Assembly: GCF_017873245.1 (NCBI RefSeq)
Contig: NZ_JAGGJY010000008.1
Coordinates: 116,723 to 180,722 of the forward strand
Origin: Clostridium tertium
GTDB lineage: Bacteria > Bacillota > Clostridia > Clostridiales > Clostridiaceae
Direction of reading: 5' to 3'
Length of the DNA: 64,000 nt
Part shown: positions 9,670 to 18,529 of the stretch, piece after piece
Position numbering within the stretch: the first letter of the stretch is position 1
Layout: the number at the start of each line of letters is the position of its first letter
Made by a program: the position numbers and the translations under genes
Notes under the pieces: generated by a model
The model's input: the letters and a program-made list of their open reading frames with translations, nothing else
What the model was told of the DNA's origin: nothing
The model's database searches: none

Positions 9670-9699
9670 ATATACTATTAATAGGAATTAATAGTATAT
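9670..9699. promoter_or_regulatory. Perfect 13-bp inverted repeat upstream of asdA
   Basis: The arms ATATACTATTAAT and ATTAATAGTATAT are perfectly complementary and separated by AGGA. The repeat ends 9 bp before the AAAAGGAG ribosome site of the aspartate decarboxylase gene. It could be an operator or a 5'-UTR hairpin; no T run follows, so it is not a terminator. No regulator gene lies beside it. Confidence 0.5.
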
Positions 9700-9718
9700 T
9701 TGAAAAGGAGTACCCATA

Positions 9719-11371
9719 ATGGATATAACATTAACAAAGGAACACTTATCAAACCTTTATGGTAAAATAAGTCCTTTCGAATTTAAAGATAAATTAATAG
9801 AATTAGCTAATCTTAATAAGGAAAAATTTAATGGAAATATTTTAGATGCTGGCAGAGGTAACCCTAACTGGACTTCCTCAACTCCTAGACAAGCATTTTT
9901 CACTCTTGGACAATTTGCAGTTTTAGAATGCCAAAGAAATTTATGCATAGATGATTTAGCTGGTATGGTAAGCAAAAGTAGAATTTATGAAAGATTTTTA
10001 GAGTATTATAATAAAAATACTAATTTGCTTGGAATTAATTTATTGAAAGAAATAATAGATTATTGTATAAAAGAATTTAATTTTAATCCAGATGATTTTC
10101 TATTTGAAATTACTGATGGAATTATTGGTGATAACTATCCAGTTCCAGATAGAATGCTTATACATATAGAAAAGATAGTTAATAAATATTTACTAAAAGA
10201 ATTATGTTGCGATACTAAATTTAATAACAAATTTGACGTTTTTGCTGTAGAAGGCGGAACTGCTGCAATGTGTTATATATTTGATTCTTTAACATCAAAC
10301 AAGCTATTAAATAAAGGTGATAAAATTGCTTTAATGACACCTATTTTTACACCTTATCTAGAAATTCCTCACTTACCTAACTATGATTTTGAAGTTGTAA
10401 GAATTCATGCCAATGAATTAGATGAAAATAATAATCCAACTTGGCAATATCCAATTGAGGAACTAGAAAAACTTAAAGATACTGACATAAAAGCACTATT
10501 TATTGTTAATCCAAACAATCCTGCTTCAATAGCATTAAGTGATAAATGTAAAAATGATTTAATTAATATAGTTAAAAACTACAATCCGAATTTAATGATA
10601 ATAACTGATGATGTTTATTGTACATTTGTAGATAATTTTAAATCTATAATTGCTCACTTACCATATAACACTATAGGTGTATACTCTTTATCAAAATACT
10701 TTGGTGTTACAGGCTGGAGACTTGGTGCAATCTTTCTAAACGAAAATAATATATTTAATAATCTTTTATTAAATCTTTCACCTGATGATAAAGTTGAGAT
10801 AAATAAAAGATATAAACATATGTCATCTAACCCTAGTGATATAAAATTTATTGATAGATTGGTAGCAGATAGTAGACAAGTTGCTCTTAATCATACTGCT
10901 GGTTTATCAACTCCACAGCAAGTTCAAATGGCTTTATTCTGTGGATTTGCTCTTGTTGATAGTAGTAATAAATATAAAAATCTTACTATTGAAATATGTA
11001 AAAGACGTAAAGCTCTATTATTCGAAGGCATGCAATTAGATATTATAGAAAACCATAATGATGCTTCTTATTATACTGAATTAAATATAATTGATTGGGC
11101 AAGAAATAAATTTAACGAAGACTTTTCTAACTATATACTTTCAAATTATACTCCTTTTGACATATTGTATGATTTAGCTAAAAATTACTCTGTAATTTTG
11201 CTGAATGGAGATGGATTTGCTTCTTCTGAATGGTCTTTAAGAGTTTCACTAGCTAATCTTAATGATAATTGCTACTACATCATTGGTAAAGTTTTAAGAA
11301 AAATTCTTGATGATTTACTTAGAGAATGGCAAGAAAATAAATGGTCAGAAGTAAAGGCTGAGAATCTATAA
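9719..11371 (+). CDS. asdA: Aspartate 4-decarboxylase (PLP, fold type I)
   Basis: This PLP enzyme converts aspartate to alanine and CO2 and usually also has aminotransferase activity. The length of 550 residues fits the family. The N-terminal stretch LDAGRGNPNW is diagnostic, and the PLP lysine lies in YSLSKYFGVTGWRLGA, with NPNNPAS and ITDDVY in the cofactor pocket. In other bacteria the enzyme works with an aspartate/alanine antiporter for pH homeostasis and proton-motive force; no antiporter is adjacent, although the alanine/glycine symporter is divergent upstream. AAAAGGAG precedes the ATG. Confidence 0.88.
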   Translation: MDITLTKEHLSNLYGKISPFEFKDKLIELANLNKEKFNGNILDAGRGNPNWTSSTPRQAFFTLGQFAVLECQRNLCIDDLAGMVSKSRIYERFLEYYNKNTNLLGINLLKEIIDYCIKEFNFNPDDFLFEITDGIIGDNYPVPDRMLIHIEKIVNKYLLKELCCDTKFNNKFDVFAVEGGTAAMCYIFDSLTSNKLLNKGDKIALMTPIFTPYLEIPHLPNYDFEVVRIHANELDENNNPTWQYPIEELEKLKDTDIKALFIVNPNNPASIALSDKCKNDLINIVKNYNPNLMIITDDVYCTFVDNFKSIIAHLPYNTIGVYSLSKYFGVTGWRLGAIFLNENNIFNNLLLNLSPDDKVEINKRYKHMSSNPSDIKFIDRLVADSRQVALNHTAGLSTPQQVQMALFCGFALVDSSNKYKNLTIEICKRRKALLFEGMQLDIIENHNDASYYTELNIIDWARNKFNEDFSNYILSNYTPFDILYDLAKNYSVILLNGDGFASSEWSLRVSLANLNDNCYYIIGKVLRKILDDLLREWQENKWSEVKAENL

Positions 11372-11405
11372 AGCTATTTAATACTTTCATATTCAAAAAC
11401 CACAC

Positions 11406-11438
11406 AAAAAAAGGTCGAGTTTATGCTCGATCTTTTCT
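11406..11438 (+). terminator. Intrinsic terminator of asdA
   Basis: The stem AAGGTCGAG / CTCGATCTT (one G-T pair) with a short loop is followed by TT, and preceded by an A run, so it could also work for leftward transcripts. Confidence 0.7.
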
Positions 11439-11643
11439 AGTTTGTAATATATTAAAGTTGTTTATTATCATAGCTTTCGATAAAAATATTATCTTAATCT
11501 TACTTTTATGATACATATTTTATTGGAAATCAAAAAAAAATATTTATAGACAGTTGTAGTAGCTAATAAAATTGATGAGATAGTTAAGAACACATTAGAA
11601 ATAACAGTTATTTCTCTATATGTGCAAAGAATTATTATTTGTA

Positions 11644-11703
11644 TTACAAAAAAATTATCGCTAACTTATATCCTAATTTTTCTATTTTCTTTTTAGTTAC
11701 CAT
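11644..11703 (-). CDS. Possible micro-ORF (19 residues) or gene remnant
   Basis: The leftward frame MVTKKKIEKLGYKLAIIFL is preceded by GGGAGGAG at good spacing. It is basic then hydrophobic. Such a strong ribosome site before so short a frame suggests either a real micropeptide or the surviving start of a truncated gene. I do not recognise it. Confidence 0.25.
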   Translation of the reverse strand: MVTKKKIEKLGYKLAIIFL

Positions 11704-11827
11704 ATAACTCCTCCCATTTAAATATAAATAGAGAATAATTTAATACTCTTGAGAAATGCTTATTTAATATTATAACAACACAATTTTCAAATATATTCAA
11801 TTTGATTTTTCTGATTTATTCACATAA

Positions 11828-11981
11828 AAAATCACATTAAAGTTCACAACATTAATAAATTTATTAACGCTGCGAACTTGTTTTTAATTTACATGTGTTT
11901 CTTATAAAAAATAGCATTAAAACTAGTTAAATATTTGCTTTAGAACTATTTGAATTTTAATGCTAAATTTAATGTGATTTT
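11828..11981. repeat. Nested inverted-repeat structure
   Basis: The outer arms AAAATCACATTAAA (11828) and TTTAATGTGATTTT (ending 11981) are perfect complements. Inside, TAGCATTAAAA (11912) pairs with TTTTAATGCTA (11955), and AAGTTCACA (11839) pairs with TGCGAACTT (ending 11879) with one mismatch. The whole could fold into a branched RNA or cruciform of about 155 nt. It lies 52 bp downstream of the leuA stop; its role is unknown. Confidence 0.5.
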
Positions 11982-12033
11982 AAGTTTTCAACCCAAAATT
12001 TGAGCTCGCTAAAATACTCTAATATCTAATTTT

Positions 12034-13704
12034 CTAATTTCTATAAAGTCTATTTATAGCACTAAATACTGCTTTTATTGATGCTATAGTTATATTGCTA
12101 TCTACCCCTACTCCAAAAGTAACCTTTGAATTATCTAACCTTTTCATCTCAACATAAGCAGCTGCTTTAGCCTCTGATCCTTCTCCTAAAGAATGTTCTC
12201 CATAGTCCAATATTGTAGTTTCTACTAAATTACTTTTAATTAATGCTTTCTTTAATGAATCTATTGGTCCATTTCCTTCTGCTATAAGGCTTTTTTCTTC
12301 TCCATTAAATAAGAAAGTAACACTTATTTTAGTATTTTGACATTCAATGTTTATACTATCACTATCTTCTATCTTAAGCTTTAATAATTTAAATGGTCCT
12401 ACAACATCTAAATACTCTTCTTTAAATTTCTCCATAATCACCATTGGTGATATTTCTCCACACTTTTCTGTTAACTTTTGTATTATAGCTCCAAACTCTT
12501 TATGCATATTCTTAGGCATCTTATACCCAAAATGGCTTTCTAAAACGAAGGCTACCCCACCTTTTCCTGATTGACTATTTATTCTTACTAAGGCTTCATA
12601 TTCTCTTCCTAAATCACTAGGATCTATAGGTAAATATGGAACTTCCCAAATATCATTATTTCTCTCTAGATACTTTTTCATGCCTTTATTTATTGCATCT
12701 TGATGAGAACCTGAAAACGCAGTAAATACTAGTTCTCCTGCATAAGGATGCCTTATATGAACAGGTATTTTGCAACACTTCTCATATACATCTATTATTT
12801 TATTTATATTATCCAATTGAAGCTTAGGATCTATTCCATGAGAAAACATATTATATGCTAAATTTAATATATCTACATTTCCTGTTCTTTCTCCATTTCC
12901 AAACAAAGTTCCTTCAATTCTATCTGCTCCTGCTAACATTGCAAGCTCTGCAGTAGCAACGCCAGTCCCCCTATCATTATGTGGGTGCACACTCAAAATT
13001 ATTCTATTTCTATTTCTAAAATTTTTAACCATCCATTCTATTTGATCTGCAAATACATTAGGTGTATCTATTTCTACTGTAGATGGTAAATTTATTATTA
13101 CTTTATTTTCATTAGTAGCTTCCCATGCATCTAATACAGCTTCACATACTTCAAGAGCATAATCAACTTCTGTACCTGTAAAGCTCTCTGGTGAATATTC
13201 CAAATATAATTTCCCATTAAAAAACTTAGCGTGCTCCTTAACTAATTTTGTTCCATCTACTGCTATAGATTTTATTTCATCCTTACTCATATTAAATACA
13301 ACATCTCTTTGTAATATAGATGTTGAATTATATATATGAACTATGGCCTCTTTTACTCCTTCTAACGCTTCAAATGTCTTTTGTATTAAATGTGGCCTAG
13401 CTTGTGTTAAAACTTGAATCTTTACCCCTACAGGAATCAAGTTATTTTCTACTAATGTTCTTAAAAAGTCAAACTCTATTTGAGATGCTGATGGAAAACC
13501 AACTTCTATTTCTTTAAATCCTAATTCTATTAAAAGATTAAACATCTTTAGTTTTTCTTCTACTGTCATTGGATTAATCAATGCTTGGTTTCCATCTCTT
13601 AAATCAACACTACACCATATCGGTGCTTTTTTAATTTCATTATCTGGCCATGTTCTTTCCTTTAGCTTAATTGTTTGAAATCTTTTATACTTCTTATAAT
13701 TCAT
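12034..13704 (-). CDS. leuA: 2-isopropylmalate synthase (long LeuA type)
   Basis: This enzyme condenses acetyl-CoA with 2-ketoisovalerate in the first committed step of leucine synthesis. The 556 residues comprise a TIM-barrel HMGL-like domain (about 30-310) with the metal-site motif SVDLRDGNQAL and HPHNDRGTG, and a C-terminal allosteric domain (about 430-556) with GNGPIDSLKKAL. The sequence is of the long, actinobacterial-like LeuA class, also found in clostridia. A leucine T-box leader lies directly upstream. No leuB, leuC or leuD is adjacent. AAGGGGGCATTTAA precedes the ATG. Confidence 0.93.
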   Translation of the reverse strand: MNYKKYKRFQTIKLKERTWPDNEIKKAPIWCSVDLRDGNQALINPMTVEEKLKMFNLLIELGFKEIEVGFPSASQIEFDFLRTLVENNLIPVGVKIQVLTQARPHLIQKTFEALEGVKEAIVHIYNSTSILQRDVVFNMSKDEIKSIAVDGTKLVKEHAKFFNGKLYLEYSPESFTGTEVDYALEVCEAVLDAWEATNENKVIINLPSTVEIDTPNVFADQIEWMVKNFRNRNRIILSVHPHNDRGTGVATAELAMLAGADRIEGTLFGNGERTGNVDILNLAYNMFSHGIDPKLQLDNINKIIDVYEKCCKIPVHIRHPYAGELVFTAFSGSHQDAINKGMKKYLERNNDIWEVPYLPIDPSDLGREYEALVRINSQSGKGGVAFVLESHFGYKMPKNMHKEFGAIIQKLTEKCGEISPMVIMEKFKEEYLDVVGPFKLLKLKIEDSDSINIECQNTKISVTFLFNGEEKSLIAEGNGPIDSLKKALIKSNLVETTILDYGEHSLGEGSEAKAAAYVEMKRLDNSKVTFGVGVDSNITIASIKAVFSAINRLYRN

Positions 13705-13734
13705 TTAAATGCCCCCTTATATATATGGAAAGTT

Positions 13735-13960
13735 AAAAACCGCATAAACCTACTCCTAATTGGAGCGATTTACGCGGTACCATCCAAGTTTTAACTTAAT
13801 TGAAATAACGGCATAACTTTACCGACAAAACCTACTTCCCCATTCAGTTTTGTAGCTCCTGAGCGAGTTCAAAAGCGATAATATGCGGGCTCTCACCATA
13901 TCCCTACTCTCTTTAACATCTCTTACTTTCTACTACTCTCATTCTAAGCTTTTCAATATT
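13735..13960 (-). ncRNA. T-box leader (leucine-type) of leuA
   Basis: On the minus strand the antiterminator signature AACTTGGATGGTACCGCG (complement of 13773-13790) is clear. It is followed by a terminator whose arms are CCGCGTAAATCGCTCC and GGAGTAGGTTTATGCGG, ending in TTTTT near 13735. Upstream is a Stem I-like region with GGTGAGAGCCCGC and TTTTGAACTCGCTC. The specifier is most likely the Leu codon CTC in GAACTC, matching the leuA target and the tRNA-Leu(GAG) at 20581-20666. The specifier assignment is by pattern, not by folding. Confidence 0.9.
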
Positions 13961-14025
13961 GAGTTAATTAGTAATATACTATAACCAAAACCTTTTGTCA
14001 AATATTTCTAAATAATTTATTAATC

Positions 14026-14985
14026 TTATAATTCAACTCTTCCTCTTATTTCACCATTATAAAAGGCTTTAATATTATTAATTACTTCTTCAAATAATCT
14101 CACTCTTGCTTCTACACTTGCCCAAGCAATATGTGGTGTTACAACTAAATTTTCTTTATTTCTTATAGATATTAATGGGTTATCTTCTTTAATAGGCTCT
14201 ACTTCAAATACATCTAAAGCAGCACCAGCAATAAGTTCTTCATCTAATGCTTTTGCTAAATCTGCTTCAACTACTATTGGCCCTCTCCCCATATTAACTA
14301 ATATAGATGACTTTTTCATATTCTTAAGTGCATCATAGTTAATTAAACCTTGCGTATCTTTGTTTAAAGGAGCATGAATAGAAATTATATCTGATTGATC
14401 TAATAATGCCTTAAAATCTACTCTCTTATATTCACTATTTGAATTTTTTCCTGAAGTAGAATAATAAATTACATTAACTCCAAATACTTCTGCTATTTTA
14501 GCCACTTTTTTTCCTATTGCTCCAAAGCCTATAATTCCCCATGTTTTACCCTCGAGTTCATAAAAAGGCTTACTTACATTAGTGAAAAGACCTGACTTAG
14601 CATAATCTCCAGATTTAACATAATTATCATAATAAGATAATTTATCATATAAAGATAATACTGTTGCAAATGTATGTTGAGCTACTGTATTTGTTGAATA
14701 TCCTGCAACATTTGTAACTGCAATATTATTGTTCTTTGCATATACTATATCAATATTATTAAAACCTGTAGCAGTTTCACATATAAGTTCTAAATTTTTA
14801 GCTTCTTTTAAATTATTTTCATTTAATACTACTTTATTAGTTAAAACTATATTAGCATCTTTTATTCTTTCTACTACCTCTTCTGGTTTTGTAGTATCAT
14901 AATAAGCTAATTCCCCAAATTCTCTTAATTTAGTAAAATCTAGTTCCCCTAATGTTTTTCCGTCTAAAATTACTATTTTTTTCAT
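14026..14985 (-). CDS. D-isomer-specific 2-hydroxyacid dehydrogenase
   Basis: This is a NAD-dependent 2-hydroxyacid dehydrogenase of 319 residues. The Rossmann motif GIIGFGAIGKKVA lies near residues 150-162; the catalytic Arg/Glu/His set is seen as NMGRGPIV, DVFEVEPI and VVTPHIAWAS. Overall it resembles glycerate/hydroxypyruvate dehydrogenase-like members, but the substrate is not certain. AGGAGGGTAAA precedes the ATG. It lies 13 bp downstream of the HAD phosphatase gene, so the two are probably one operon handling a small (phospho)hydroxyacid. Confidence 0.88.
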   Translation of the reverse strand: MKKIVILDGKTLGELDFTKLREFGELAYYDTTKPEEVVERIKDANIVLTNKVVLNENNLKEAKNLELICETATGFNNIDIVYAKNNNIAVTNVAGYSTNTVAQHTFATVLSLYDKLSYYDNYVKSGDYAKSGLFTNVSKPFYELEGKTWGIIGFGAIGKKVAKIAEVFGVNVIYYSTSGKNSNSEYKRVDFKALLDQSDIISIHAPLNKDTQGLINYDALKNMKKSSILVNMGRGPIVVEADLAKALDEELIAGAALDVFEVEPIKEDNPLISIRNKENLVVTPHIAWASVEARVRLFEEVINNIKAFYNGEIRGRVEL

Positions 14986-14998
14986 TTTACCCTCCTAG

Positions 14999-15631
14999 TT
15001 ATAATAAATTTAAAATATCCATTGGCTTATCTATAAAATAATCTGGCTCAGATTCTTTTAATTTATCCATTCCTATAAAAGTATAACTCACTGCACAAGT
15101 CTTACATCCTGCTGATTTTCCACAATATATATCATAATGACTATCTCCAACCATAATAGCTTCATTTGGTTCTATTCCTAATTCACTACATGCTTTAAGT
15201 GCTGGATCTGGATTTGGCTTATGAAGTTCTGTTGATTCTGGAGTTATAATTATATCCATAAAATCATATATTCCTGCTATCTTCATTCCTCTTATAGCAA
15301 GCTCAGCTCTTTTTGATGTTACTATACCTATCTTAATTTTCTTATCTTTAAGGCTAGTTAAAAGCTCTTTAACTCCATCAAAAGCAAAGCACATAGTATC
15401 ATGTATTGCCTCATTATATTCTCTATAATAGGCTACTAAATCTGCAACATCTTCTTCTTTAGCATGCTTTTTAAATGGATCTCCTAATGGTCTTCCAAAA
15501 AAGTCTACTATTTCTTCTCTTTTTAATTTCATTCCTAGTTTATCTTTAAAAGTTTTATCAAATGAATTATAAATTAATTCGTTTGTATCTAATAATGTTC
15601 CATCTAAATCAAATAATACTGCCTTAATCAT
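14999..15631 (-). CDS. ppaX: HAD-superfamily phosphatase (PpaX/phosphoglycolate phosphatase-like)
   Basis: The start at 15631 (MIKAVLFDLDGTLLD) is chosen because AGGAGGAGAAAT sits just upstream; an in-frame ATG at 15664 has none. The 210 residues carry all HAD motifs: the DLDGTLLD nucleophile, TSKR for motif II, the motif III Lys in ELHKPNP, and GDSHYDIYCGKSAG for motif IV. DTNELIYNSF and the spacing resemble PpaX (pyrophosphatase, linked to HPr(Ser-P) turnover), but there is no hprK nearby; phosphoglycolate phosphatase is the main alternative. It is first in an operon with the hydroxyacid dehydrogenase. Confidence 0.75.
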   Translation of the reverse strand: MIKAVLFDLDGTLLDTNELIYNSFDKTFKDKLGMKLKREEIVDFFGRPLGDPFKKHAKEEDVADLVAYYREYNEAIHDTMCFAFDGVKELLTSLKDKKIKIGIVTSKRAELAIRGMKIAGIYDFMDIIITPESTELHKPNPDPALKACSELGIEPNEAIMVGDSHYDIYCGKSAGCKTCAVSYTFIGMDKLKESEPDYFIDKPMDILNLL

Positions 15632-15859
15632 ATTTCTCCTCCTGAAAGTGAAGTTTTTCATCATATGCTAATAAACTTTATACTAATAATAACATATAAA
15701 AGATGCTTGTACAAAATTAACTCCATGAAATTAAACACAAATAGATAATATGTAAATTCTCTTATTTTCCCATTTCTATACACATTTATATAAGCCTTCA
15801 TATTCCCAGTTGAAATAGAAAACTATAAAAGACTAACCTTTTTACAGTTTACTAAGAAA

Positions 15860-15889
15860 TAAATAAAAGATACCCAAATTAAGGTATCT
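15860..15889 (-). terminator. Intrinsic terminator after the radical SAM gene
   Basis: On the minus strand AGATACC and GGTATCT form a stem followed by TTTTATTTATTT. It lies about 15 bp after the stop of the radical SAM gene and ends the three-gene operon. Confidence 0.75.
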
Positions 15890-15902
15890 CTATACTTTAT
15901 AA

Positions 15903-16793
15903 TTATATATTAAATAATCTTAGTTGCTCATTACTATATCCATTTTTGTAACCATCAATTATATCATTCATTTTATAAAGCAACCCAAATCTTTCACATT
16001 CATTCTTAAATATTTTATATAAAGTTCTAGCATTAGGACTATTACACATATAATCATTACCAAAACTTTTCATATATTTTTCTTTTATCTTAGGAAAAGA
16101 TTTGTCTATCATATCAAAAAAGTGGTCTCTTTGATTAGATCTTAAAGTAACACCAAATGCAGGATATATAAATTTAGCCCCATTTTCTTTTGCTAGTCTT
16201 ATAATACTAACTATATTTTCTTCTGTATCATTAATAAATGGCAAAATAGGCATTAGTAAAATTCCCGTATAAATATCATTCTCCGATAATCTTTTTACTG
16301 CTTCAAACCTCTTAGATGTAACTACAACATTTGGTTCAATCTTTCTACACAAATCATCTTCTGCTGTTGTAATTGTAATTTTACAAAGTACTGGTGAATG
16401 TTTTTTAATTCTTGTTAATATATCAATATCTCTTATAATTAAATCACTTTTTGTTGCAATTGCTACTCCAAATCCAGTGTTATCAATAATTTCTAATGCA
16501 CTGCGTGTTAAAGAAAGCCTCTTCTCAAAGGGATTATAAGGATCACTCATGGCACCAGTTCCAACAACCCCATTTTTTCTTTTAGATTTTAATTCTCTTC
16601 TTATTATTTCTAAAGAATTTTCTTTAGCCCTAACACTTTCAAAATTATTTATACCATAGCACTTACTTCTACTATCACAATATATACATCCATGATTACA
16701 ACCCTTATAAATATTCATATTATAATTAATTCCAAACCAATTATTACTTTCTCTATATCCAGATATAATACTTTTTGCGACTATATAATCCAT
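15903..16793 (-). CDS. SPL-family radical SAM protein
   Basis: The 296-residue protein has the cluster motif CNHGCIYC (Cys32, Cys36, Cys39; CxxxCxxC) followed by the SAM-binding region GTGAMSDPYNPFE. These features place it in the spore-photoproduct-lyase-like / Rv2578c-type radical SAM group, whose substrates are mostly unknown. It is third in a likely operon with a GyrI-like protein and a YoaP-type acetyltransferase. A true spore photoproduct lyase has extra C-terminal features that are not evident here, so DNA repair should not be assumed. Confidence 0.85.
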   Translation of the reverse strand: MDYIVAKSIISGYRESNNWFGINYNMNIYKGCNHGCIYCDSRSKCYGINNFESVRAKENSLEIIRRELKSKRKNGVVGTGAMSDPYNPFEKRLSLTRSALEIIDNTGFGVAIATKSDLIIRDIDILTRIKKHSPVLCKITITTAEDDLCRKIEPNVVVTSKRFEAVKRLSENDIYTGILLMPILPFINDTEENIVSIIRLAKENGAKFIYPAFGVTLRSNQRDHFFDMIDKSFPKIKEKYMKSFGNDYMCNSPNARTLYKIFKNECERFGLLYKMNDIIDGYKNGYSNEQLRLFNI

Positions 16794-16804
16794 ATATAAC
16801 TCTC

Positions 16805-17569
16805 CTAAATAATCCCCTTTTCAATAATAAATTTATTAAACTTGCTTTCTGATAATATTTCATTTGTTATAAATTCTCCATTATAAAATAAACTATAAGT
16901 CGTAAAAGGACATGGAGAATTTTGTGCTTGCTCTTTAGTTTGAAACTTAATTACCTTTATATCTATTCCTTTTTCGTTCGAAATCTTCCTTATTAAATTA
17001 ACATATTTGCTTGTATGAGGACATTGATCAGAATAATATATTATTAGTCCATTTTCATCACTTCTTCCACGCTTTGCATAGTTTTTAAATTTAGGCACGT
17101 TATATTCATCTGAAAATGGTAAATATAATAACTCATAGTAAGGATCAGCAGTATCACATACTTTAAAACCTTTGTATTTTAGATATTCTGGATCTGATAA
17201 AAATGGCATTTTCCTTTTTGATGAAAGAGCTATAATCCCTTTCTTTCCTTTATTCTTTGAATTATCAATACATTCATTTAATAATCTATTAGCATACCCT
17301 TTTCCCTTAAACTTTCCAGATATCCAAAAACAATTTATAAACATATAATCATTTCCTTCTATAGGTACCCATGCATTTTCTATAGGAATATATTCAATGA
17401 ATGCTTTACCTCTTACATTTATTTTGTTAAATATCAACCCATCATTTAATCTTTCCTTTAACCATTCCTTTTTTAAATAAACTCCACATTCACCTTTTTT
17501 ATCTGATAGAGAGCAACAAATATGTTCACAATCAATATTATTATAATTTAATGTTATAACTTCCTCCAT
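16805..17569 (-). CDS. YoaP-type GNAT acetyltransferase
   Basis: The 254 residues form two parts. Residues about 35-150 are a GNAT fold with the acetyl-CoA loop GKFKGKGYANRLL; the C-terminal part (about 180-254) has YYSDQCPHTSKYV and resembles the YoaP thioredoxin-like domain. The substrate is unknown. The gene lies between the GyrI-like gene (whose stop overlaps its start) and the radical SAM gene, so the three are probably co-translated. GGAGGGAGTA precedes the ATG. Confidence 0.85.
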   Translation of the reverse strand: MEEVITLNYNNIDCEHICCSLSDKKGECGVYLKKEWLKERLNDGLIFNKINVRGKAFIEYIPIENAWVPIEGNDYMFINCFWISGKFKGKGYANRLLNECIDNSKNKGKKGIIALSSKRKMPFLSDPEYLKYKGFKVCDTADPYYELLYLPFSDEYNVPKFKNYAKRGRSDENGLIIYYSDQCPHTSKYVNLIRKISNEKGIDIKVIKFQTKEQAQNSPCPFTTYSLFYNGEFITNEILSESKFNKFIIEKGII

Positions 17570-18222
17570 TACTCCCTCCTAACCGGGTGTCTTATAACAG
17601 TTTTCATCTTTGCTTTATTAACCCTTCTAGGATCTGACAAATATATTTCATGGTGCCCCCTTACACTTCCCTTTTCATAAACACTTCCTATATCATTAAT
17701 CAAGTTATTTTCTAATATAAATTTGTCGATTTTTTCAATAGTTACGTGTTCTTGATCAAATGGTCCTATATGCATACATTGAACACATAATCCTTCATCA
17801 AATACTTCTAATCTTGCTTTAGACACATCAATATGAGGCTTTTTCTTTTTAAGTTCATCACAAGCAAAATCGAATATTTTCTTTGTTACAAATTCAGGTT
17901 GGCGTATCATAGAAGTCCAAATATATTTATTCTTTTTGTTAAAATCCATATCATCATCTTCTAACCACCATAGACCTTCAAGAGGTGGTACAACATAATC
18001 AAAATAGTCCTCTATTTCATTTCTTATCTTTTTATTCATCTTTATTGTATAAGACAAAGCATATAATAACTCAACAGCAGCCTGATATTCTCCATCTTTA
18101 TCATTTGGATTTCCTTTTCCATCTACCATTATAAATGTCATTGCAGGTACTGTTATTTCCATAGGTTGTGTTTTGGGTAAATATAAGTCTTTAAACTCTT
18201 TTTTATAATCTAATTTATTCAT
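17569..18222 (-). CDS. GyrI-like small-molecule-binding domain protein
   Basis: This is a 217-residue stand-alone GyrI-like (SOUL/SHS2-type effector-binding) protein, recognised from TQPMEITVPAMTFIMVDGKG and EGLWWLEDDD. Proteins of this family (COG4832) bind or hydrolyse cyclic or drug-like small molecules. It is first in the operon with the YoaP-type and radical SAM proteins. A second GyrI-like domain occurs 2 kb away, fused to an AraC regulator. Confidence 0.82.
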   Translation of the reverse strand: MNKLDYKKEFKDLYLPKTQPMEITVPAMTFIMVDGKGNPNDKDGEYQAAVELLYALSYTIKMNKKIRNEIEDYFDYVVPPLEGLWWLEDDDMDFNKKNKYIWTSMIRQPEFVTKKIFDFACDELKKKKPHIDVSKARLEVFDEGLCVQCMHIGPFDQEHVTIEKIDKFILENNLINDIGSVYEKGSVRGHHEIYLSDPRRVNKAKMKTVIRHPVRRE

Positions 18223-18278
18223 TATAACTCTCCCTTTATTTTCATCGTAAACTTAAATAAACAATTTTCTCAAAAATT

Positions 18279-18416
18279 TTATAATATACGTTCTAAGTAT
18301 TCTTTAAAGCTAATTGATAGGCTAATTTTGTTTTCTAAACCACTTTCCCCTTTGCTTAATAAATTTTCAACAATTATGTCACCTATTTGTCCTGTTGCCC
18401 CTAAAATTATATTCAT
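18279..18416 (-). pseudogene. Remnant of an NmrA-family NAD(P)-binding protein
   Basis: A 45-codon frame begins MNIILGATGQIGDIIVENLL, the Rossmann start of NmrA-like quinone reductase/SDR proteins, and then jumps to a tail, ISFKEYLERIL, like the C terminus of such proteins (normally about 280 residues). The middle has been lost in frame. No product with a full nucleotide fold could form. It lies between the GyrI operon and the WYL regulator. Confidence 0.65.
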
Positions 18417-18529
18417 GATTTATCTCCAATTATATAAATAATCTATAGATTAGAAGTTAGAAATAAACTTCTATAATTAATAACTATAGCTATATTATAT
18501 AAATATTAATATGACACCACTATGTCATA

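Larger units (their letters stand above)
11439..12033. other. Intergenic region between asdA and leuA
   Basis: No normal-sized gene is seen in these roughly 600 bp. The region holds a 19-codon leftward frame with a strong ribosome site (11644-11703) and a nested inverted-repeat structure (11828-11981), listed separately. A rightward stretch around 11560-11690 has about 35 open codons but no start or ribosome site and is probably chance or a decayed fragment. Confidence 0.5.

Noticed and set aside
11560..11690. Rightward open stretch of about 35 codons (VVVANKIDEIVKNTLE...)
   Set aside because: No start codon or ribosome site and no recognisable family; left as possible chance or decayed sequence.
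15903..16793. Calling the radical SAM protein a true spore photoproduct lyase
   Set aside because: The SAM motif and local context fit the wider SPL-like group, and the residues needed for the lyase reaction are not evident.
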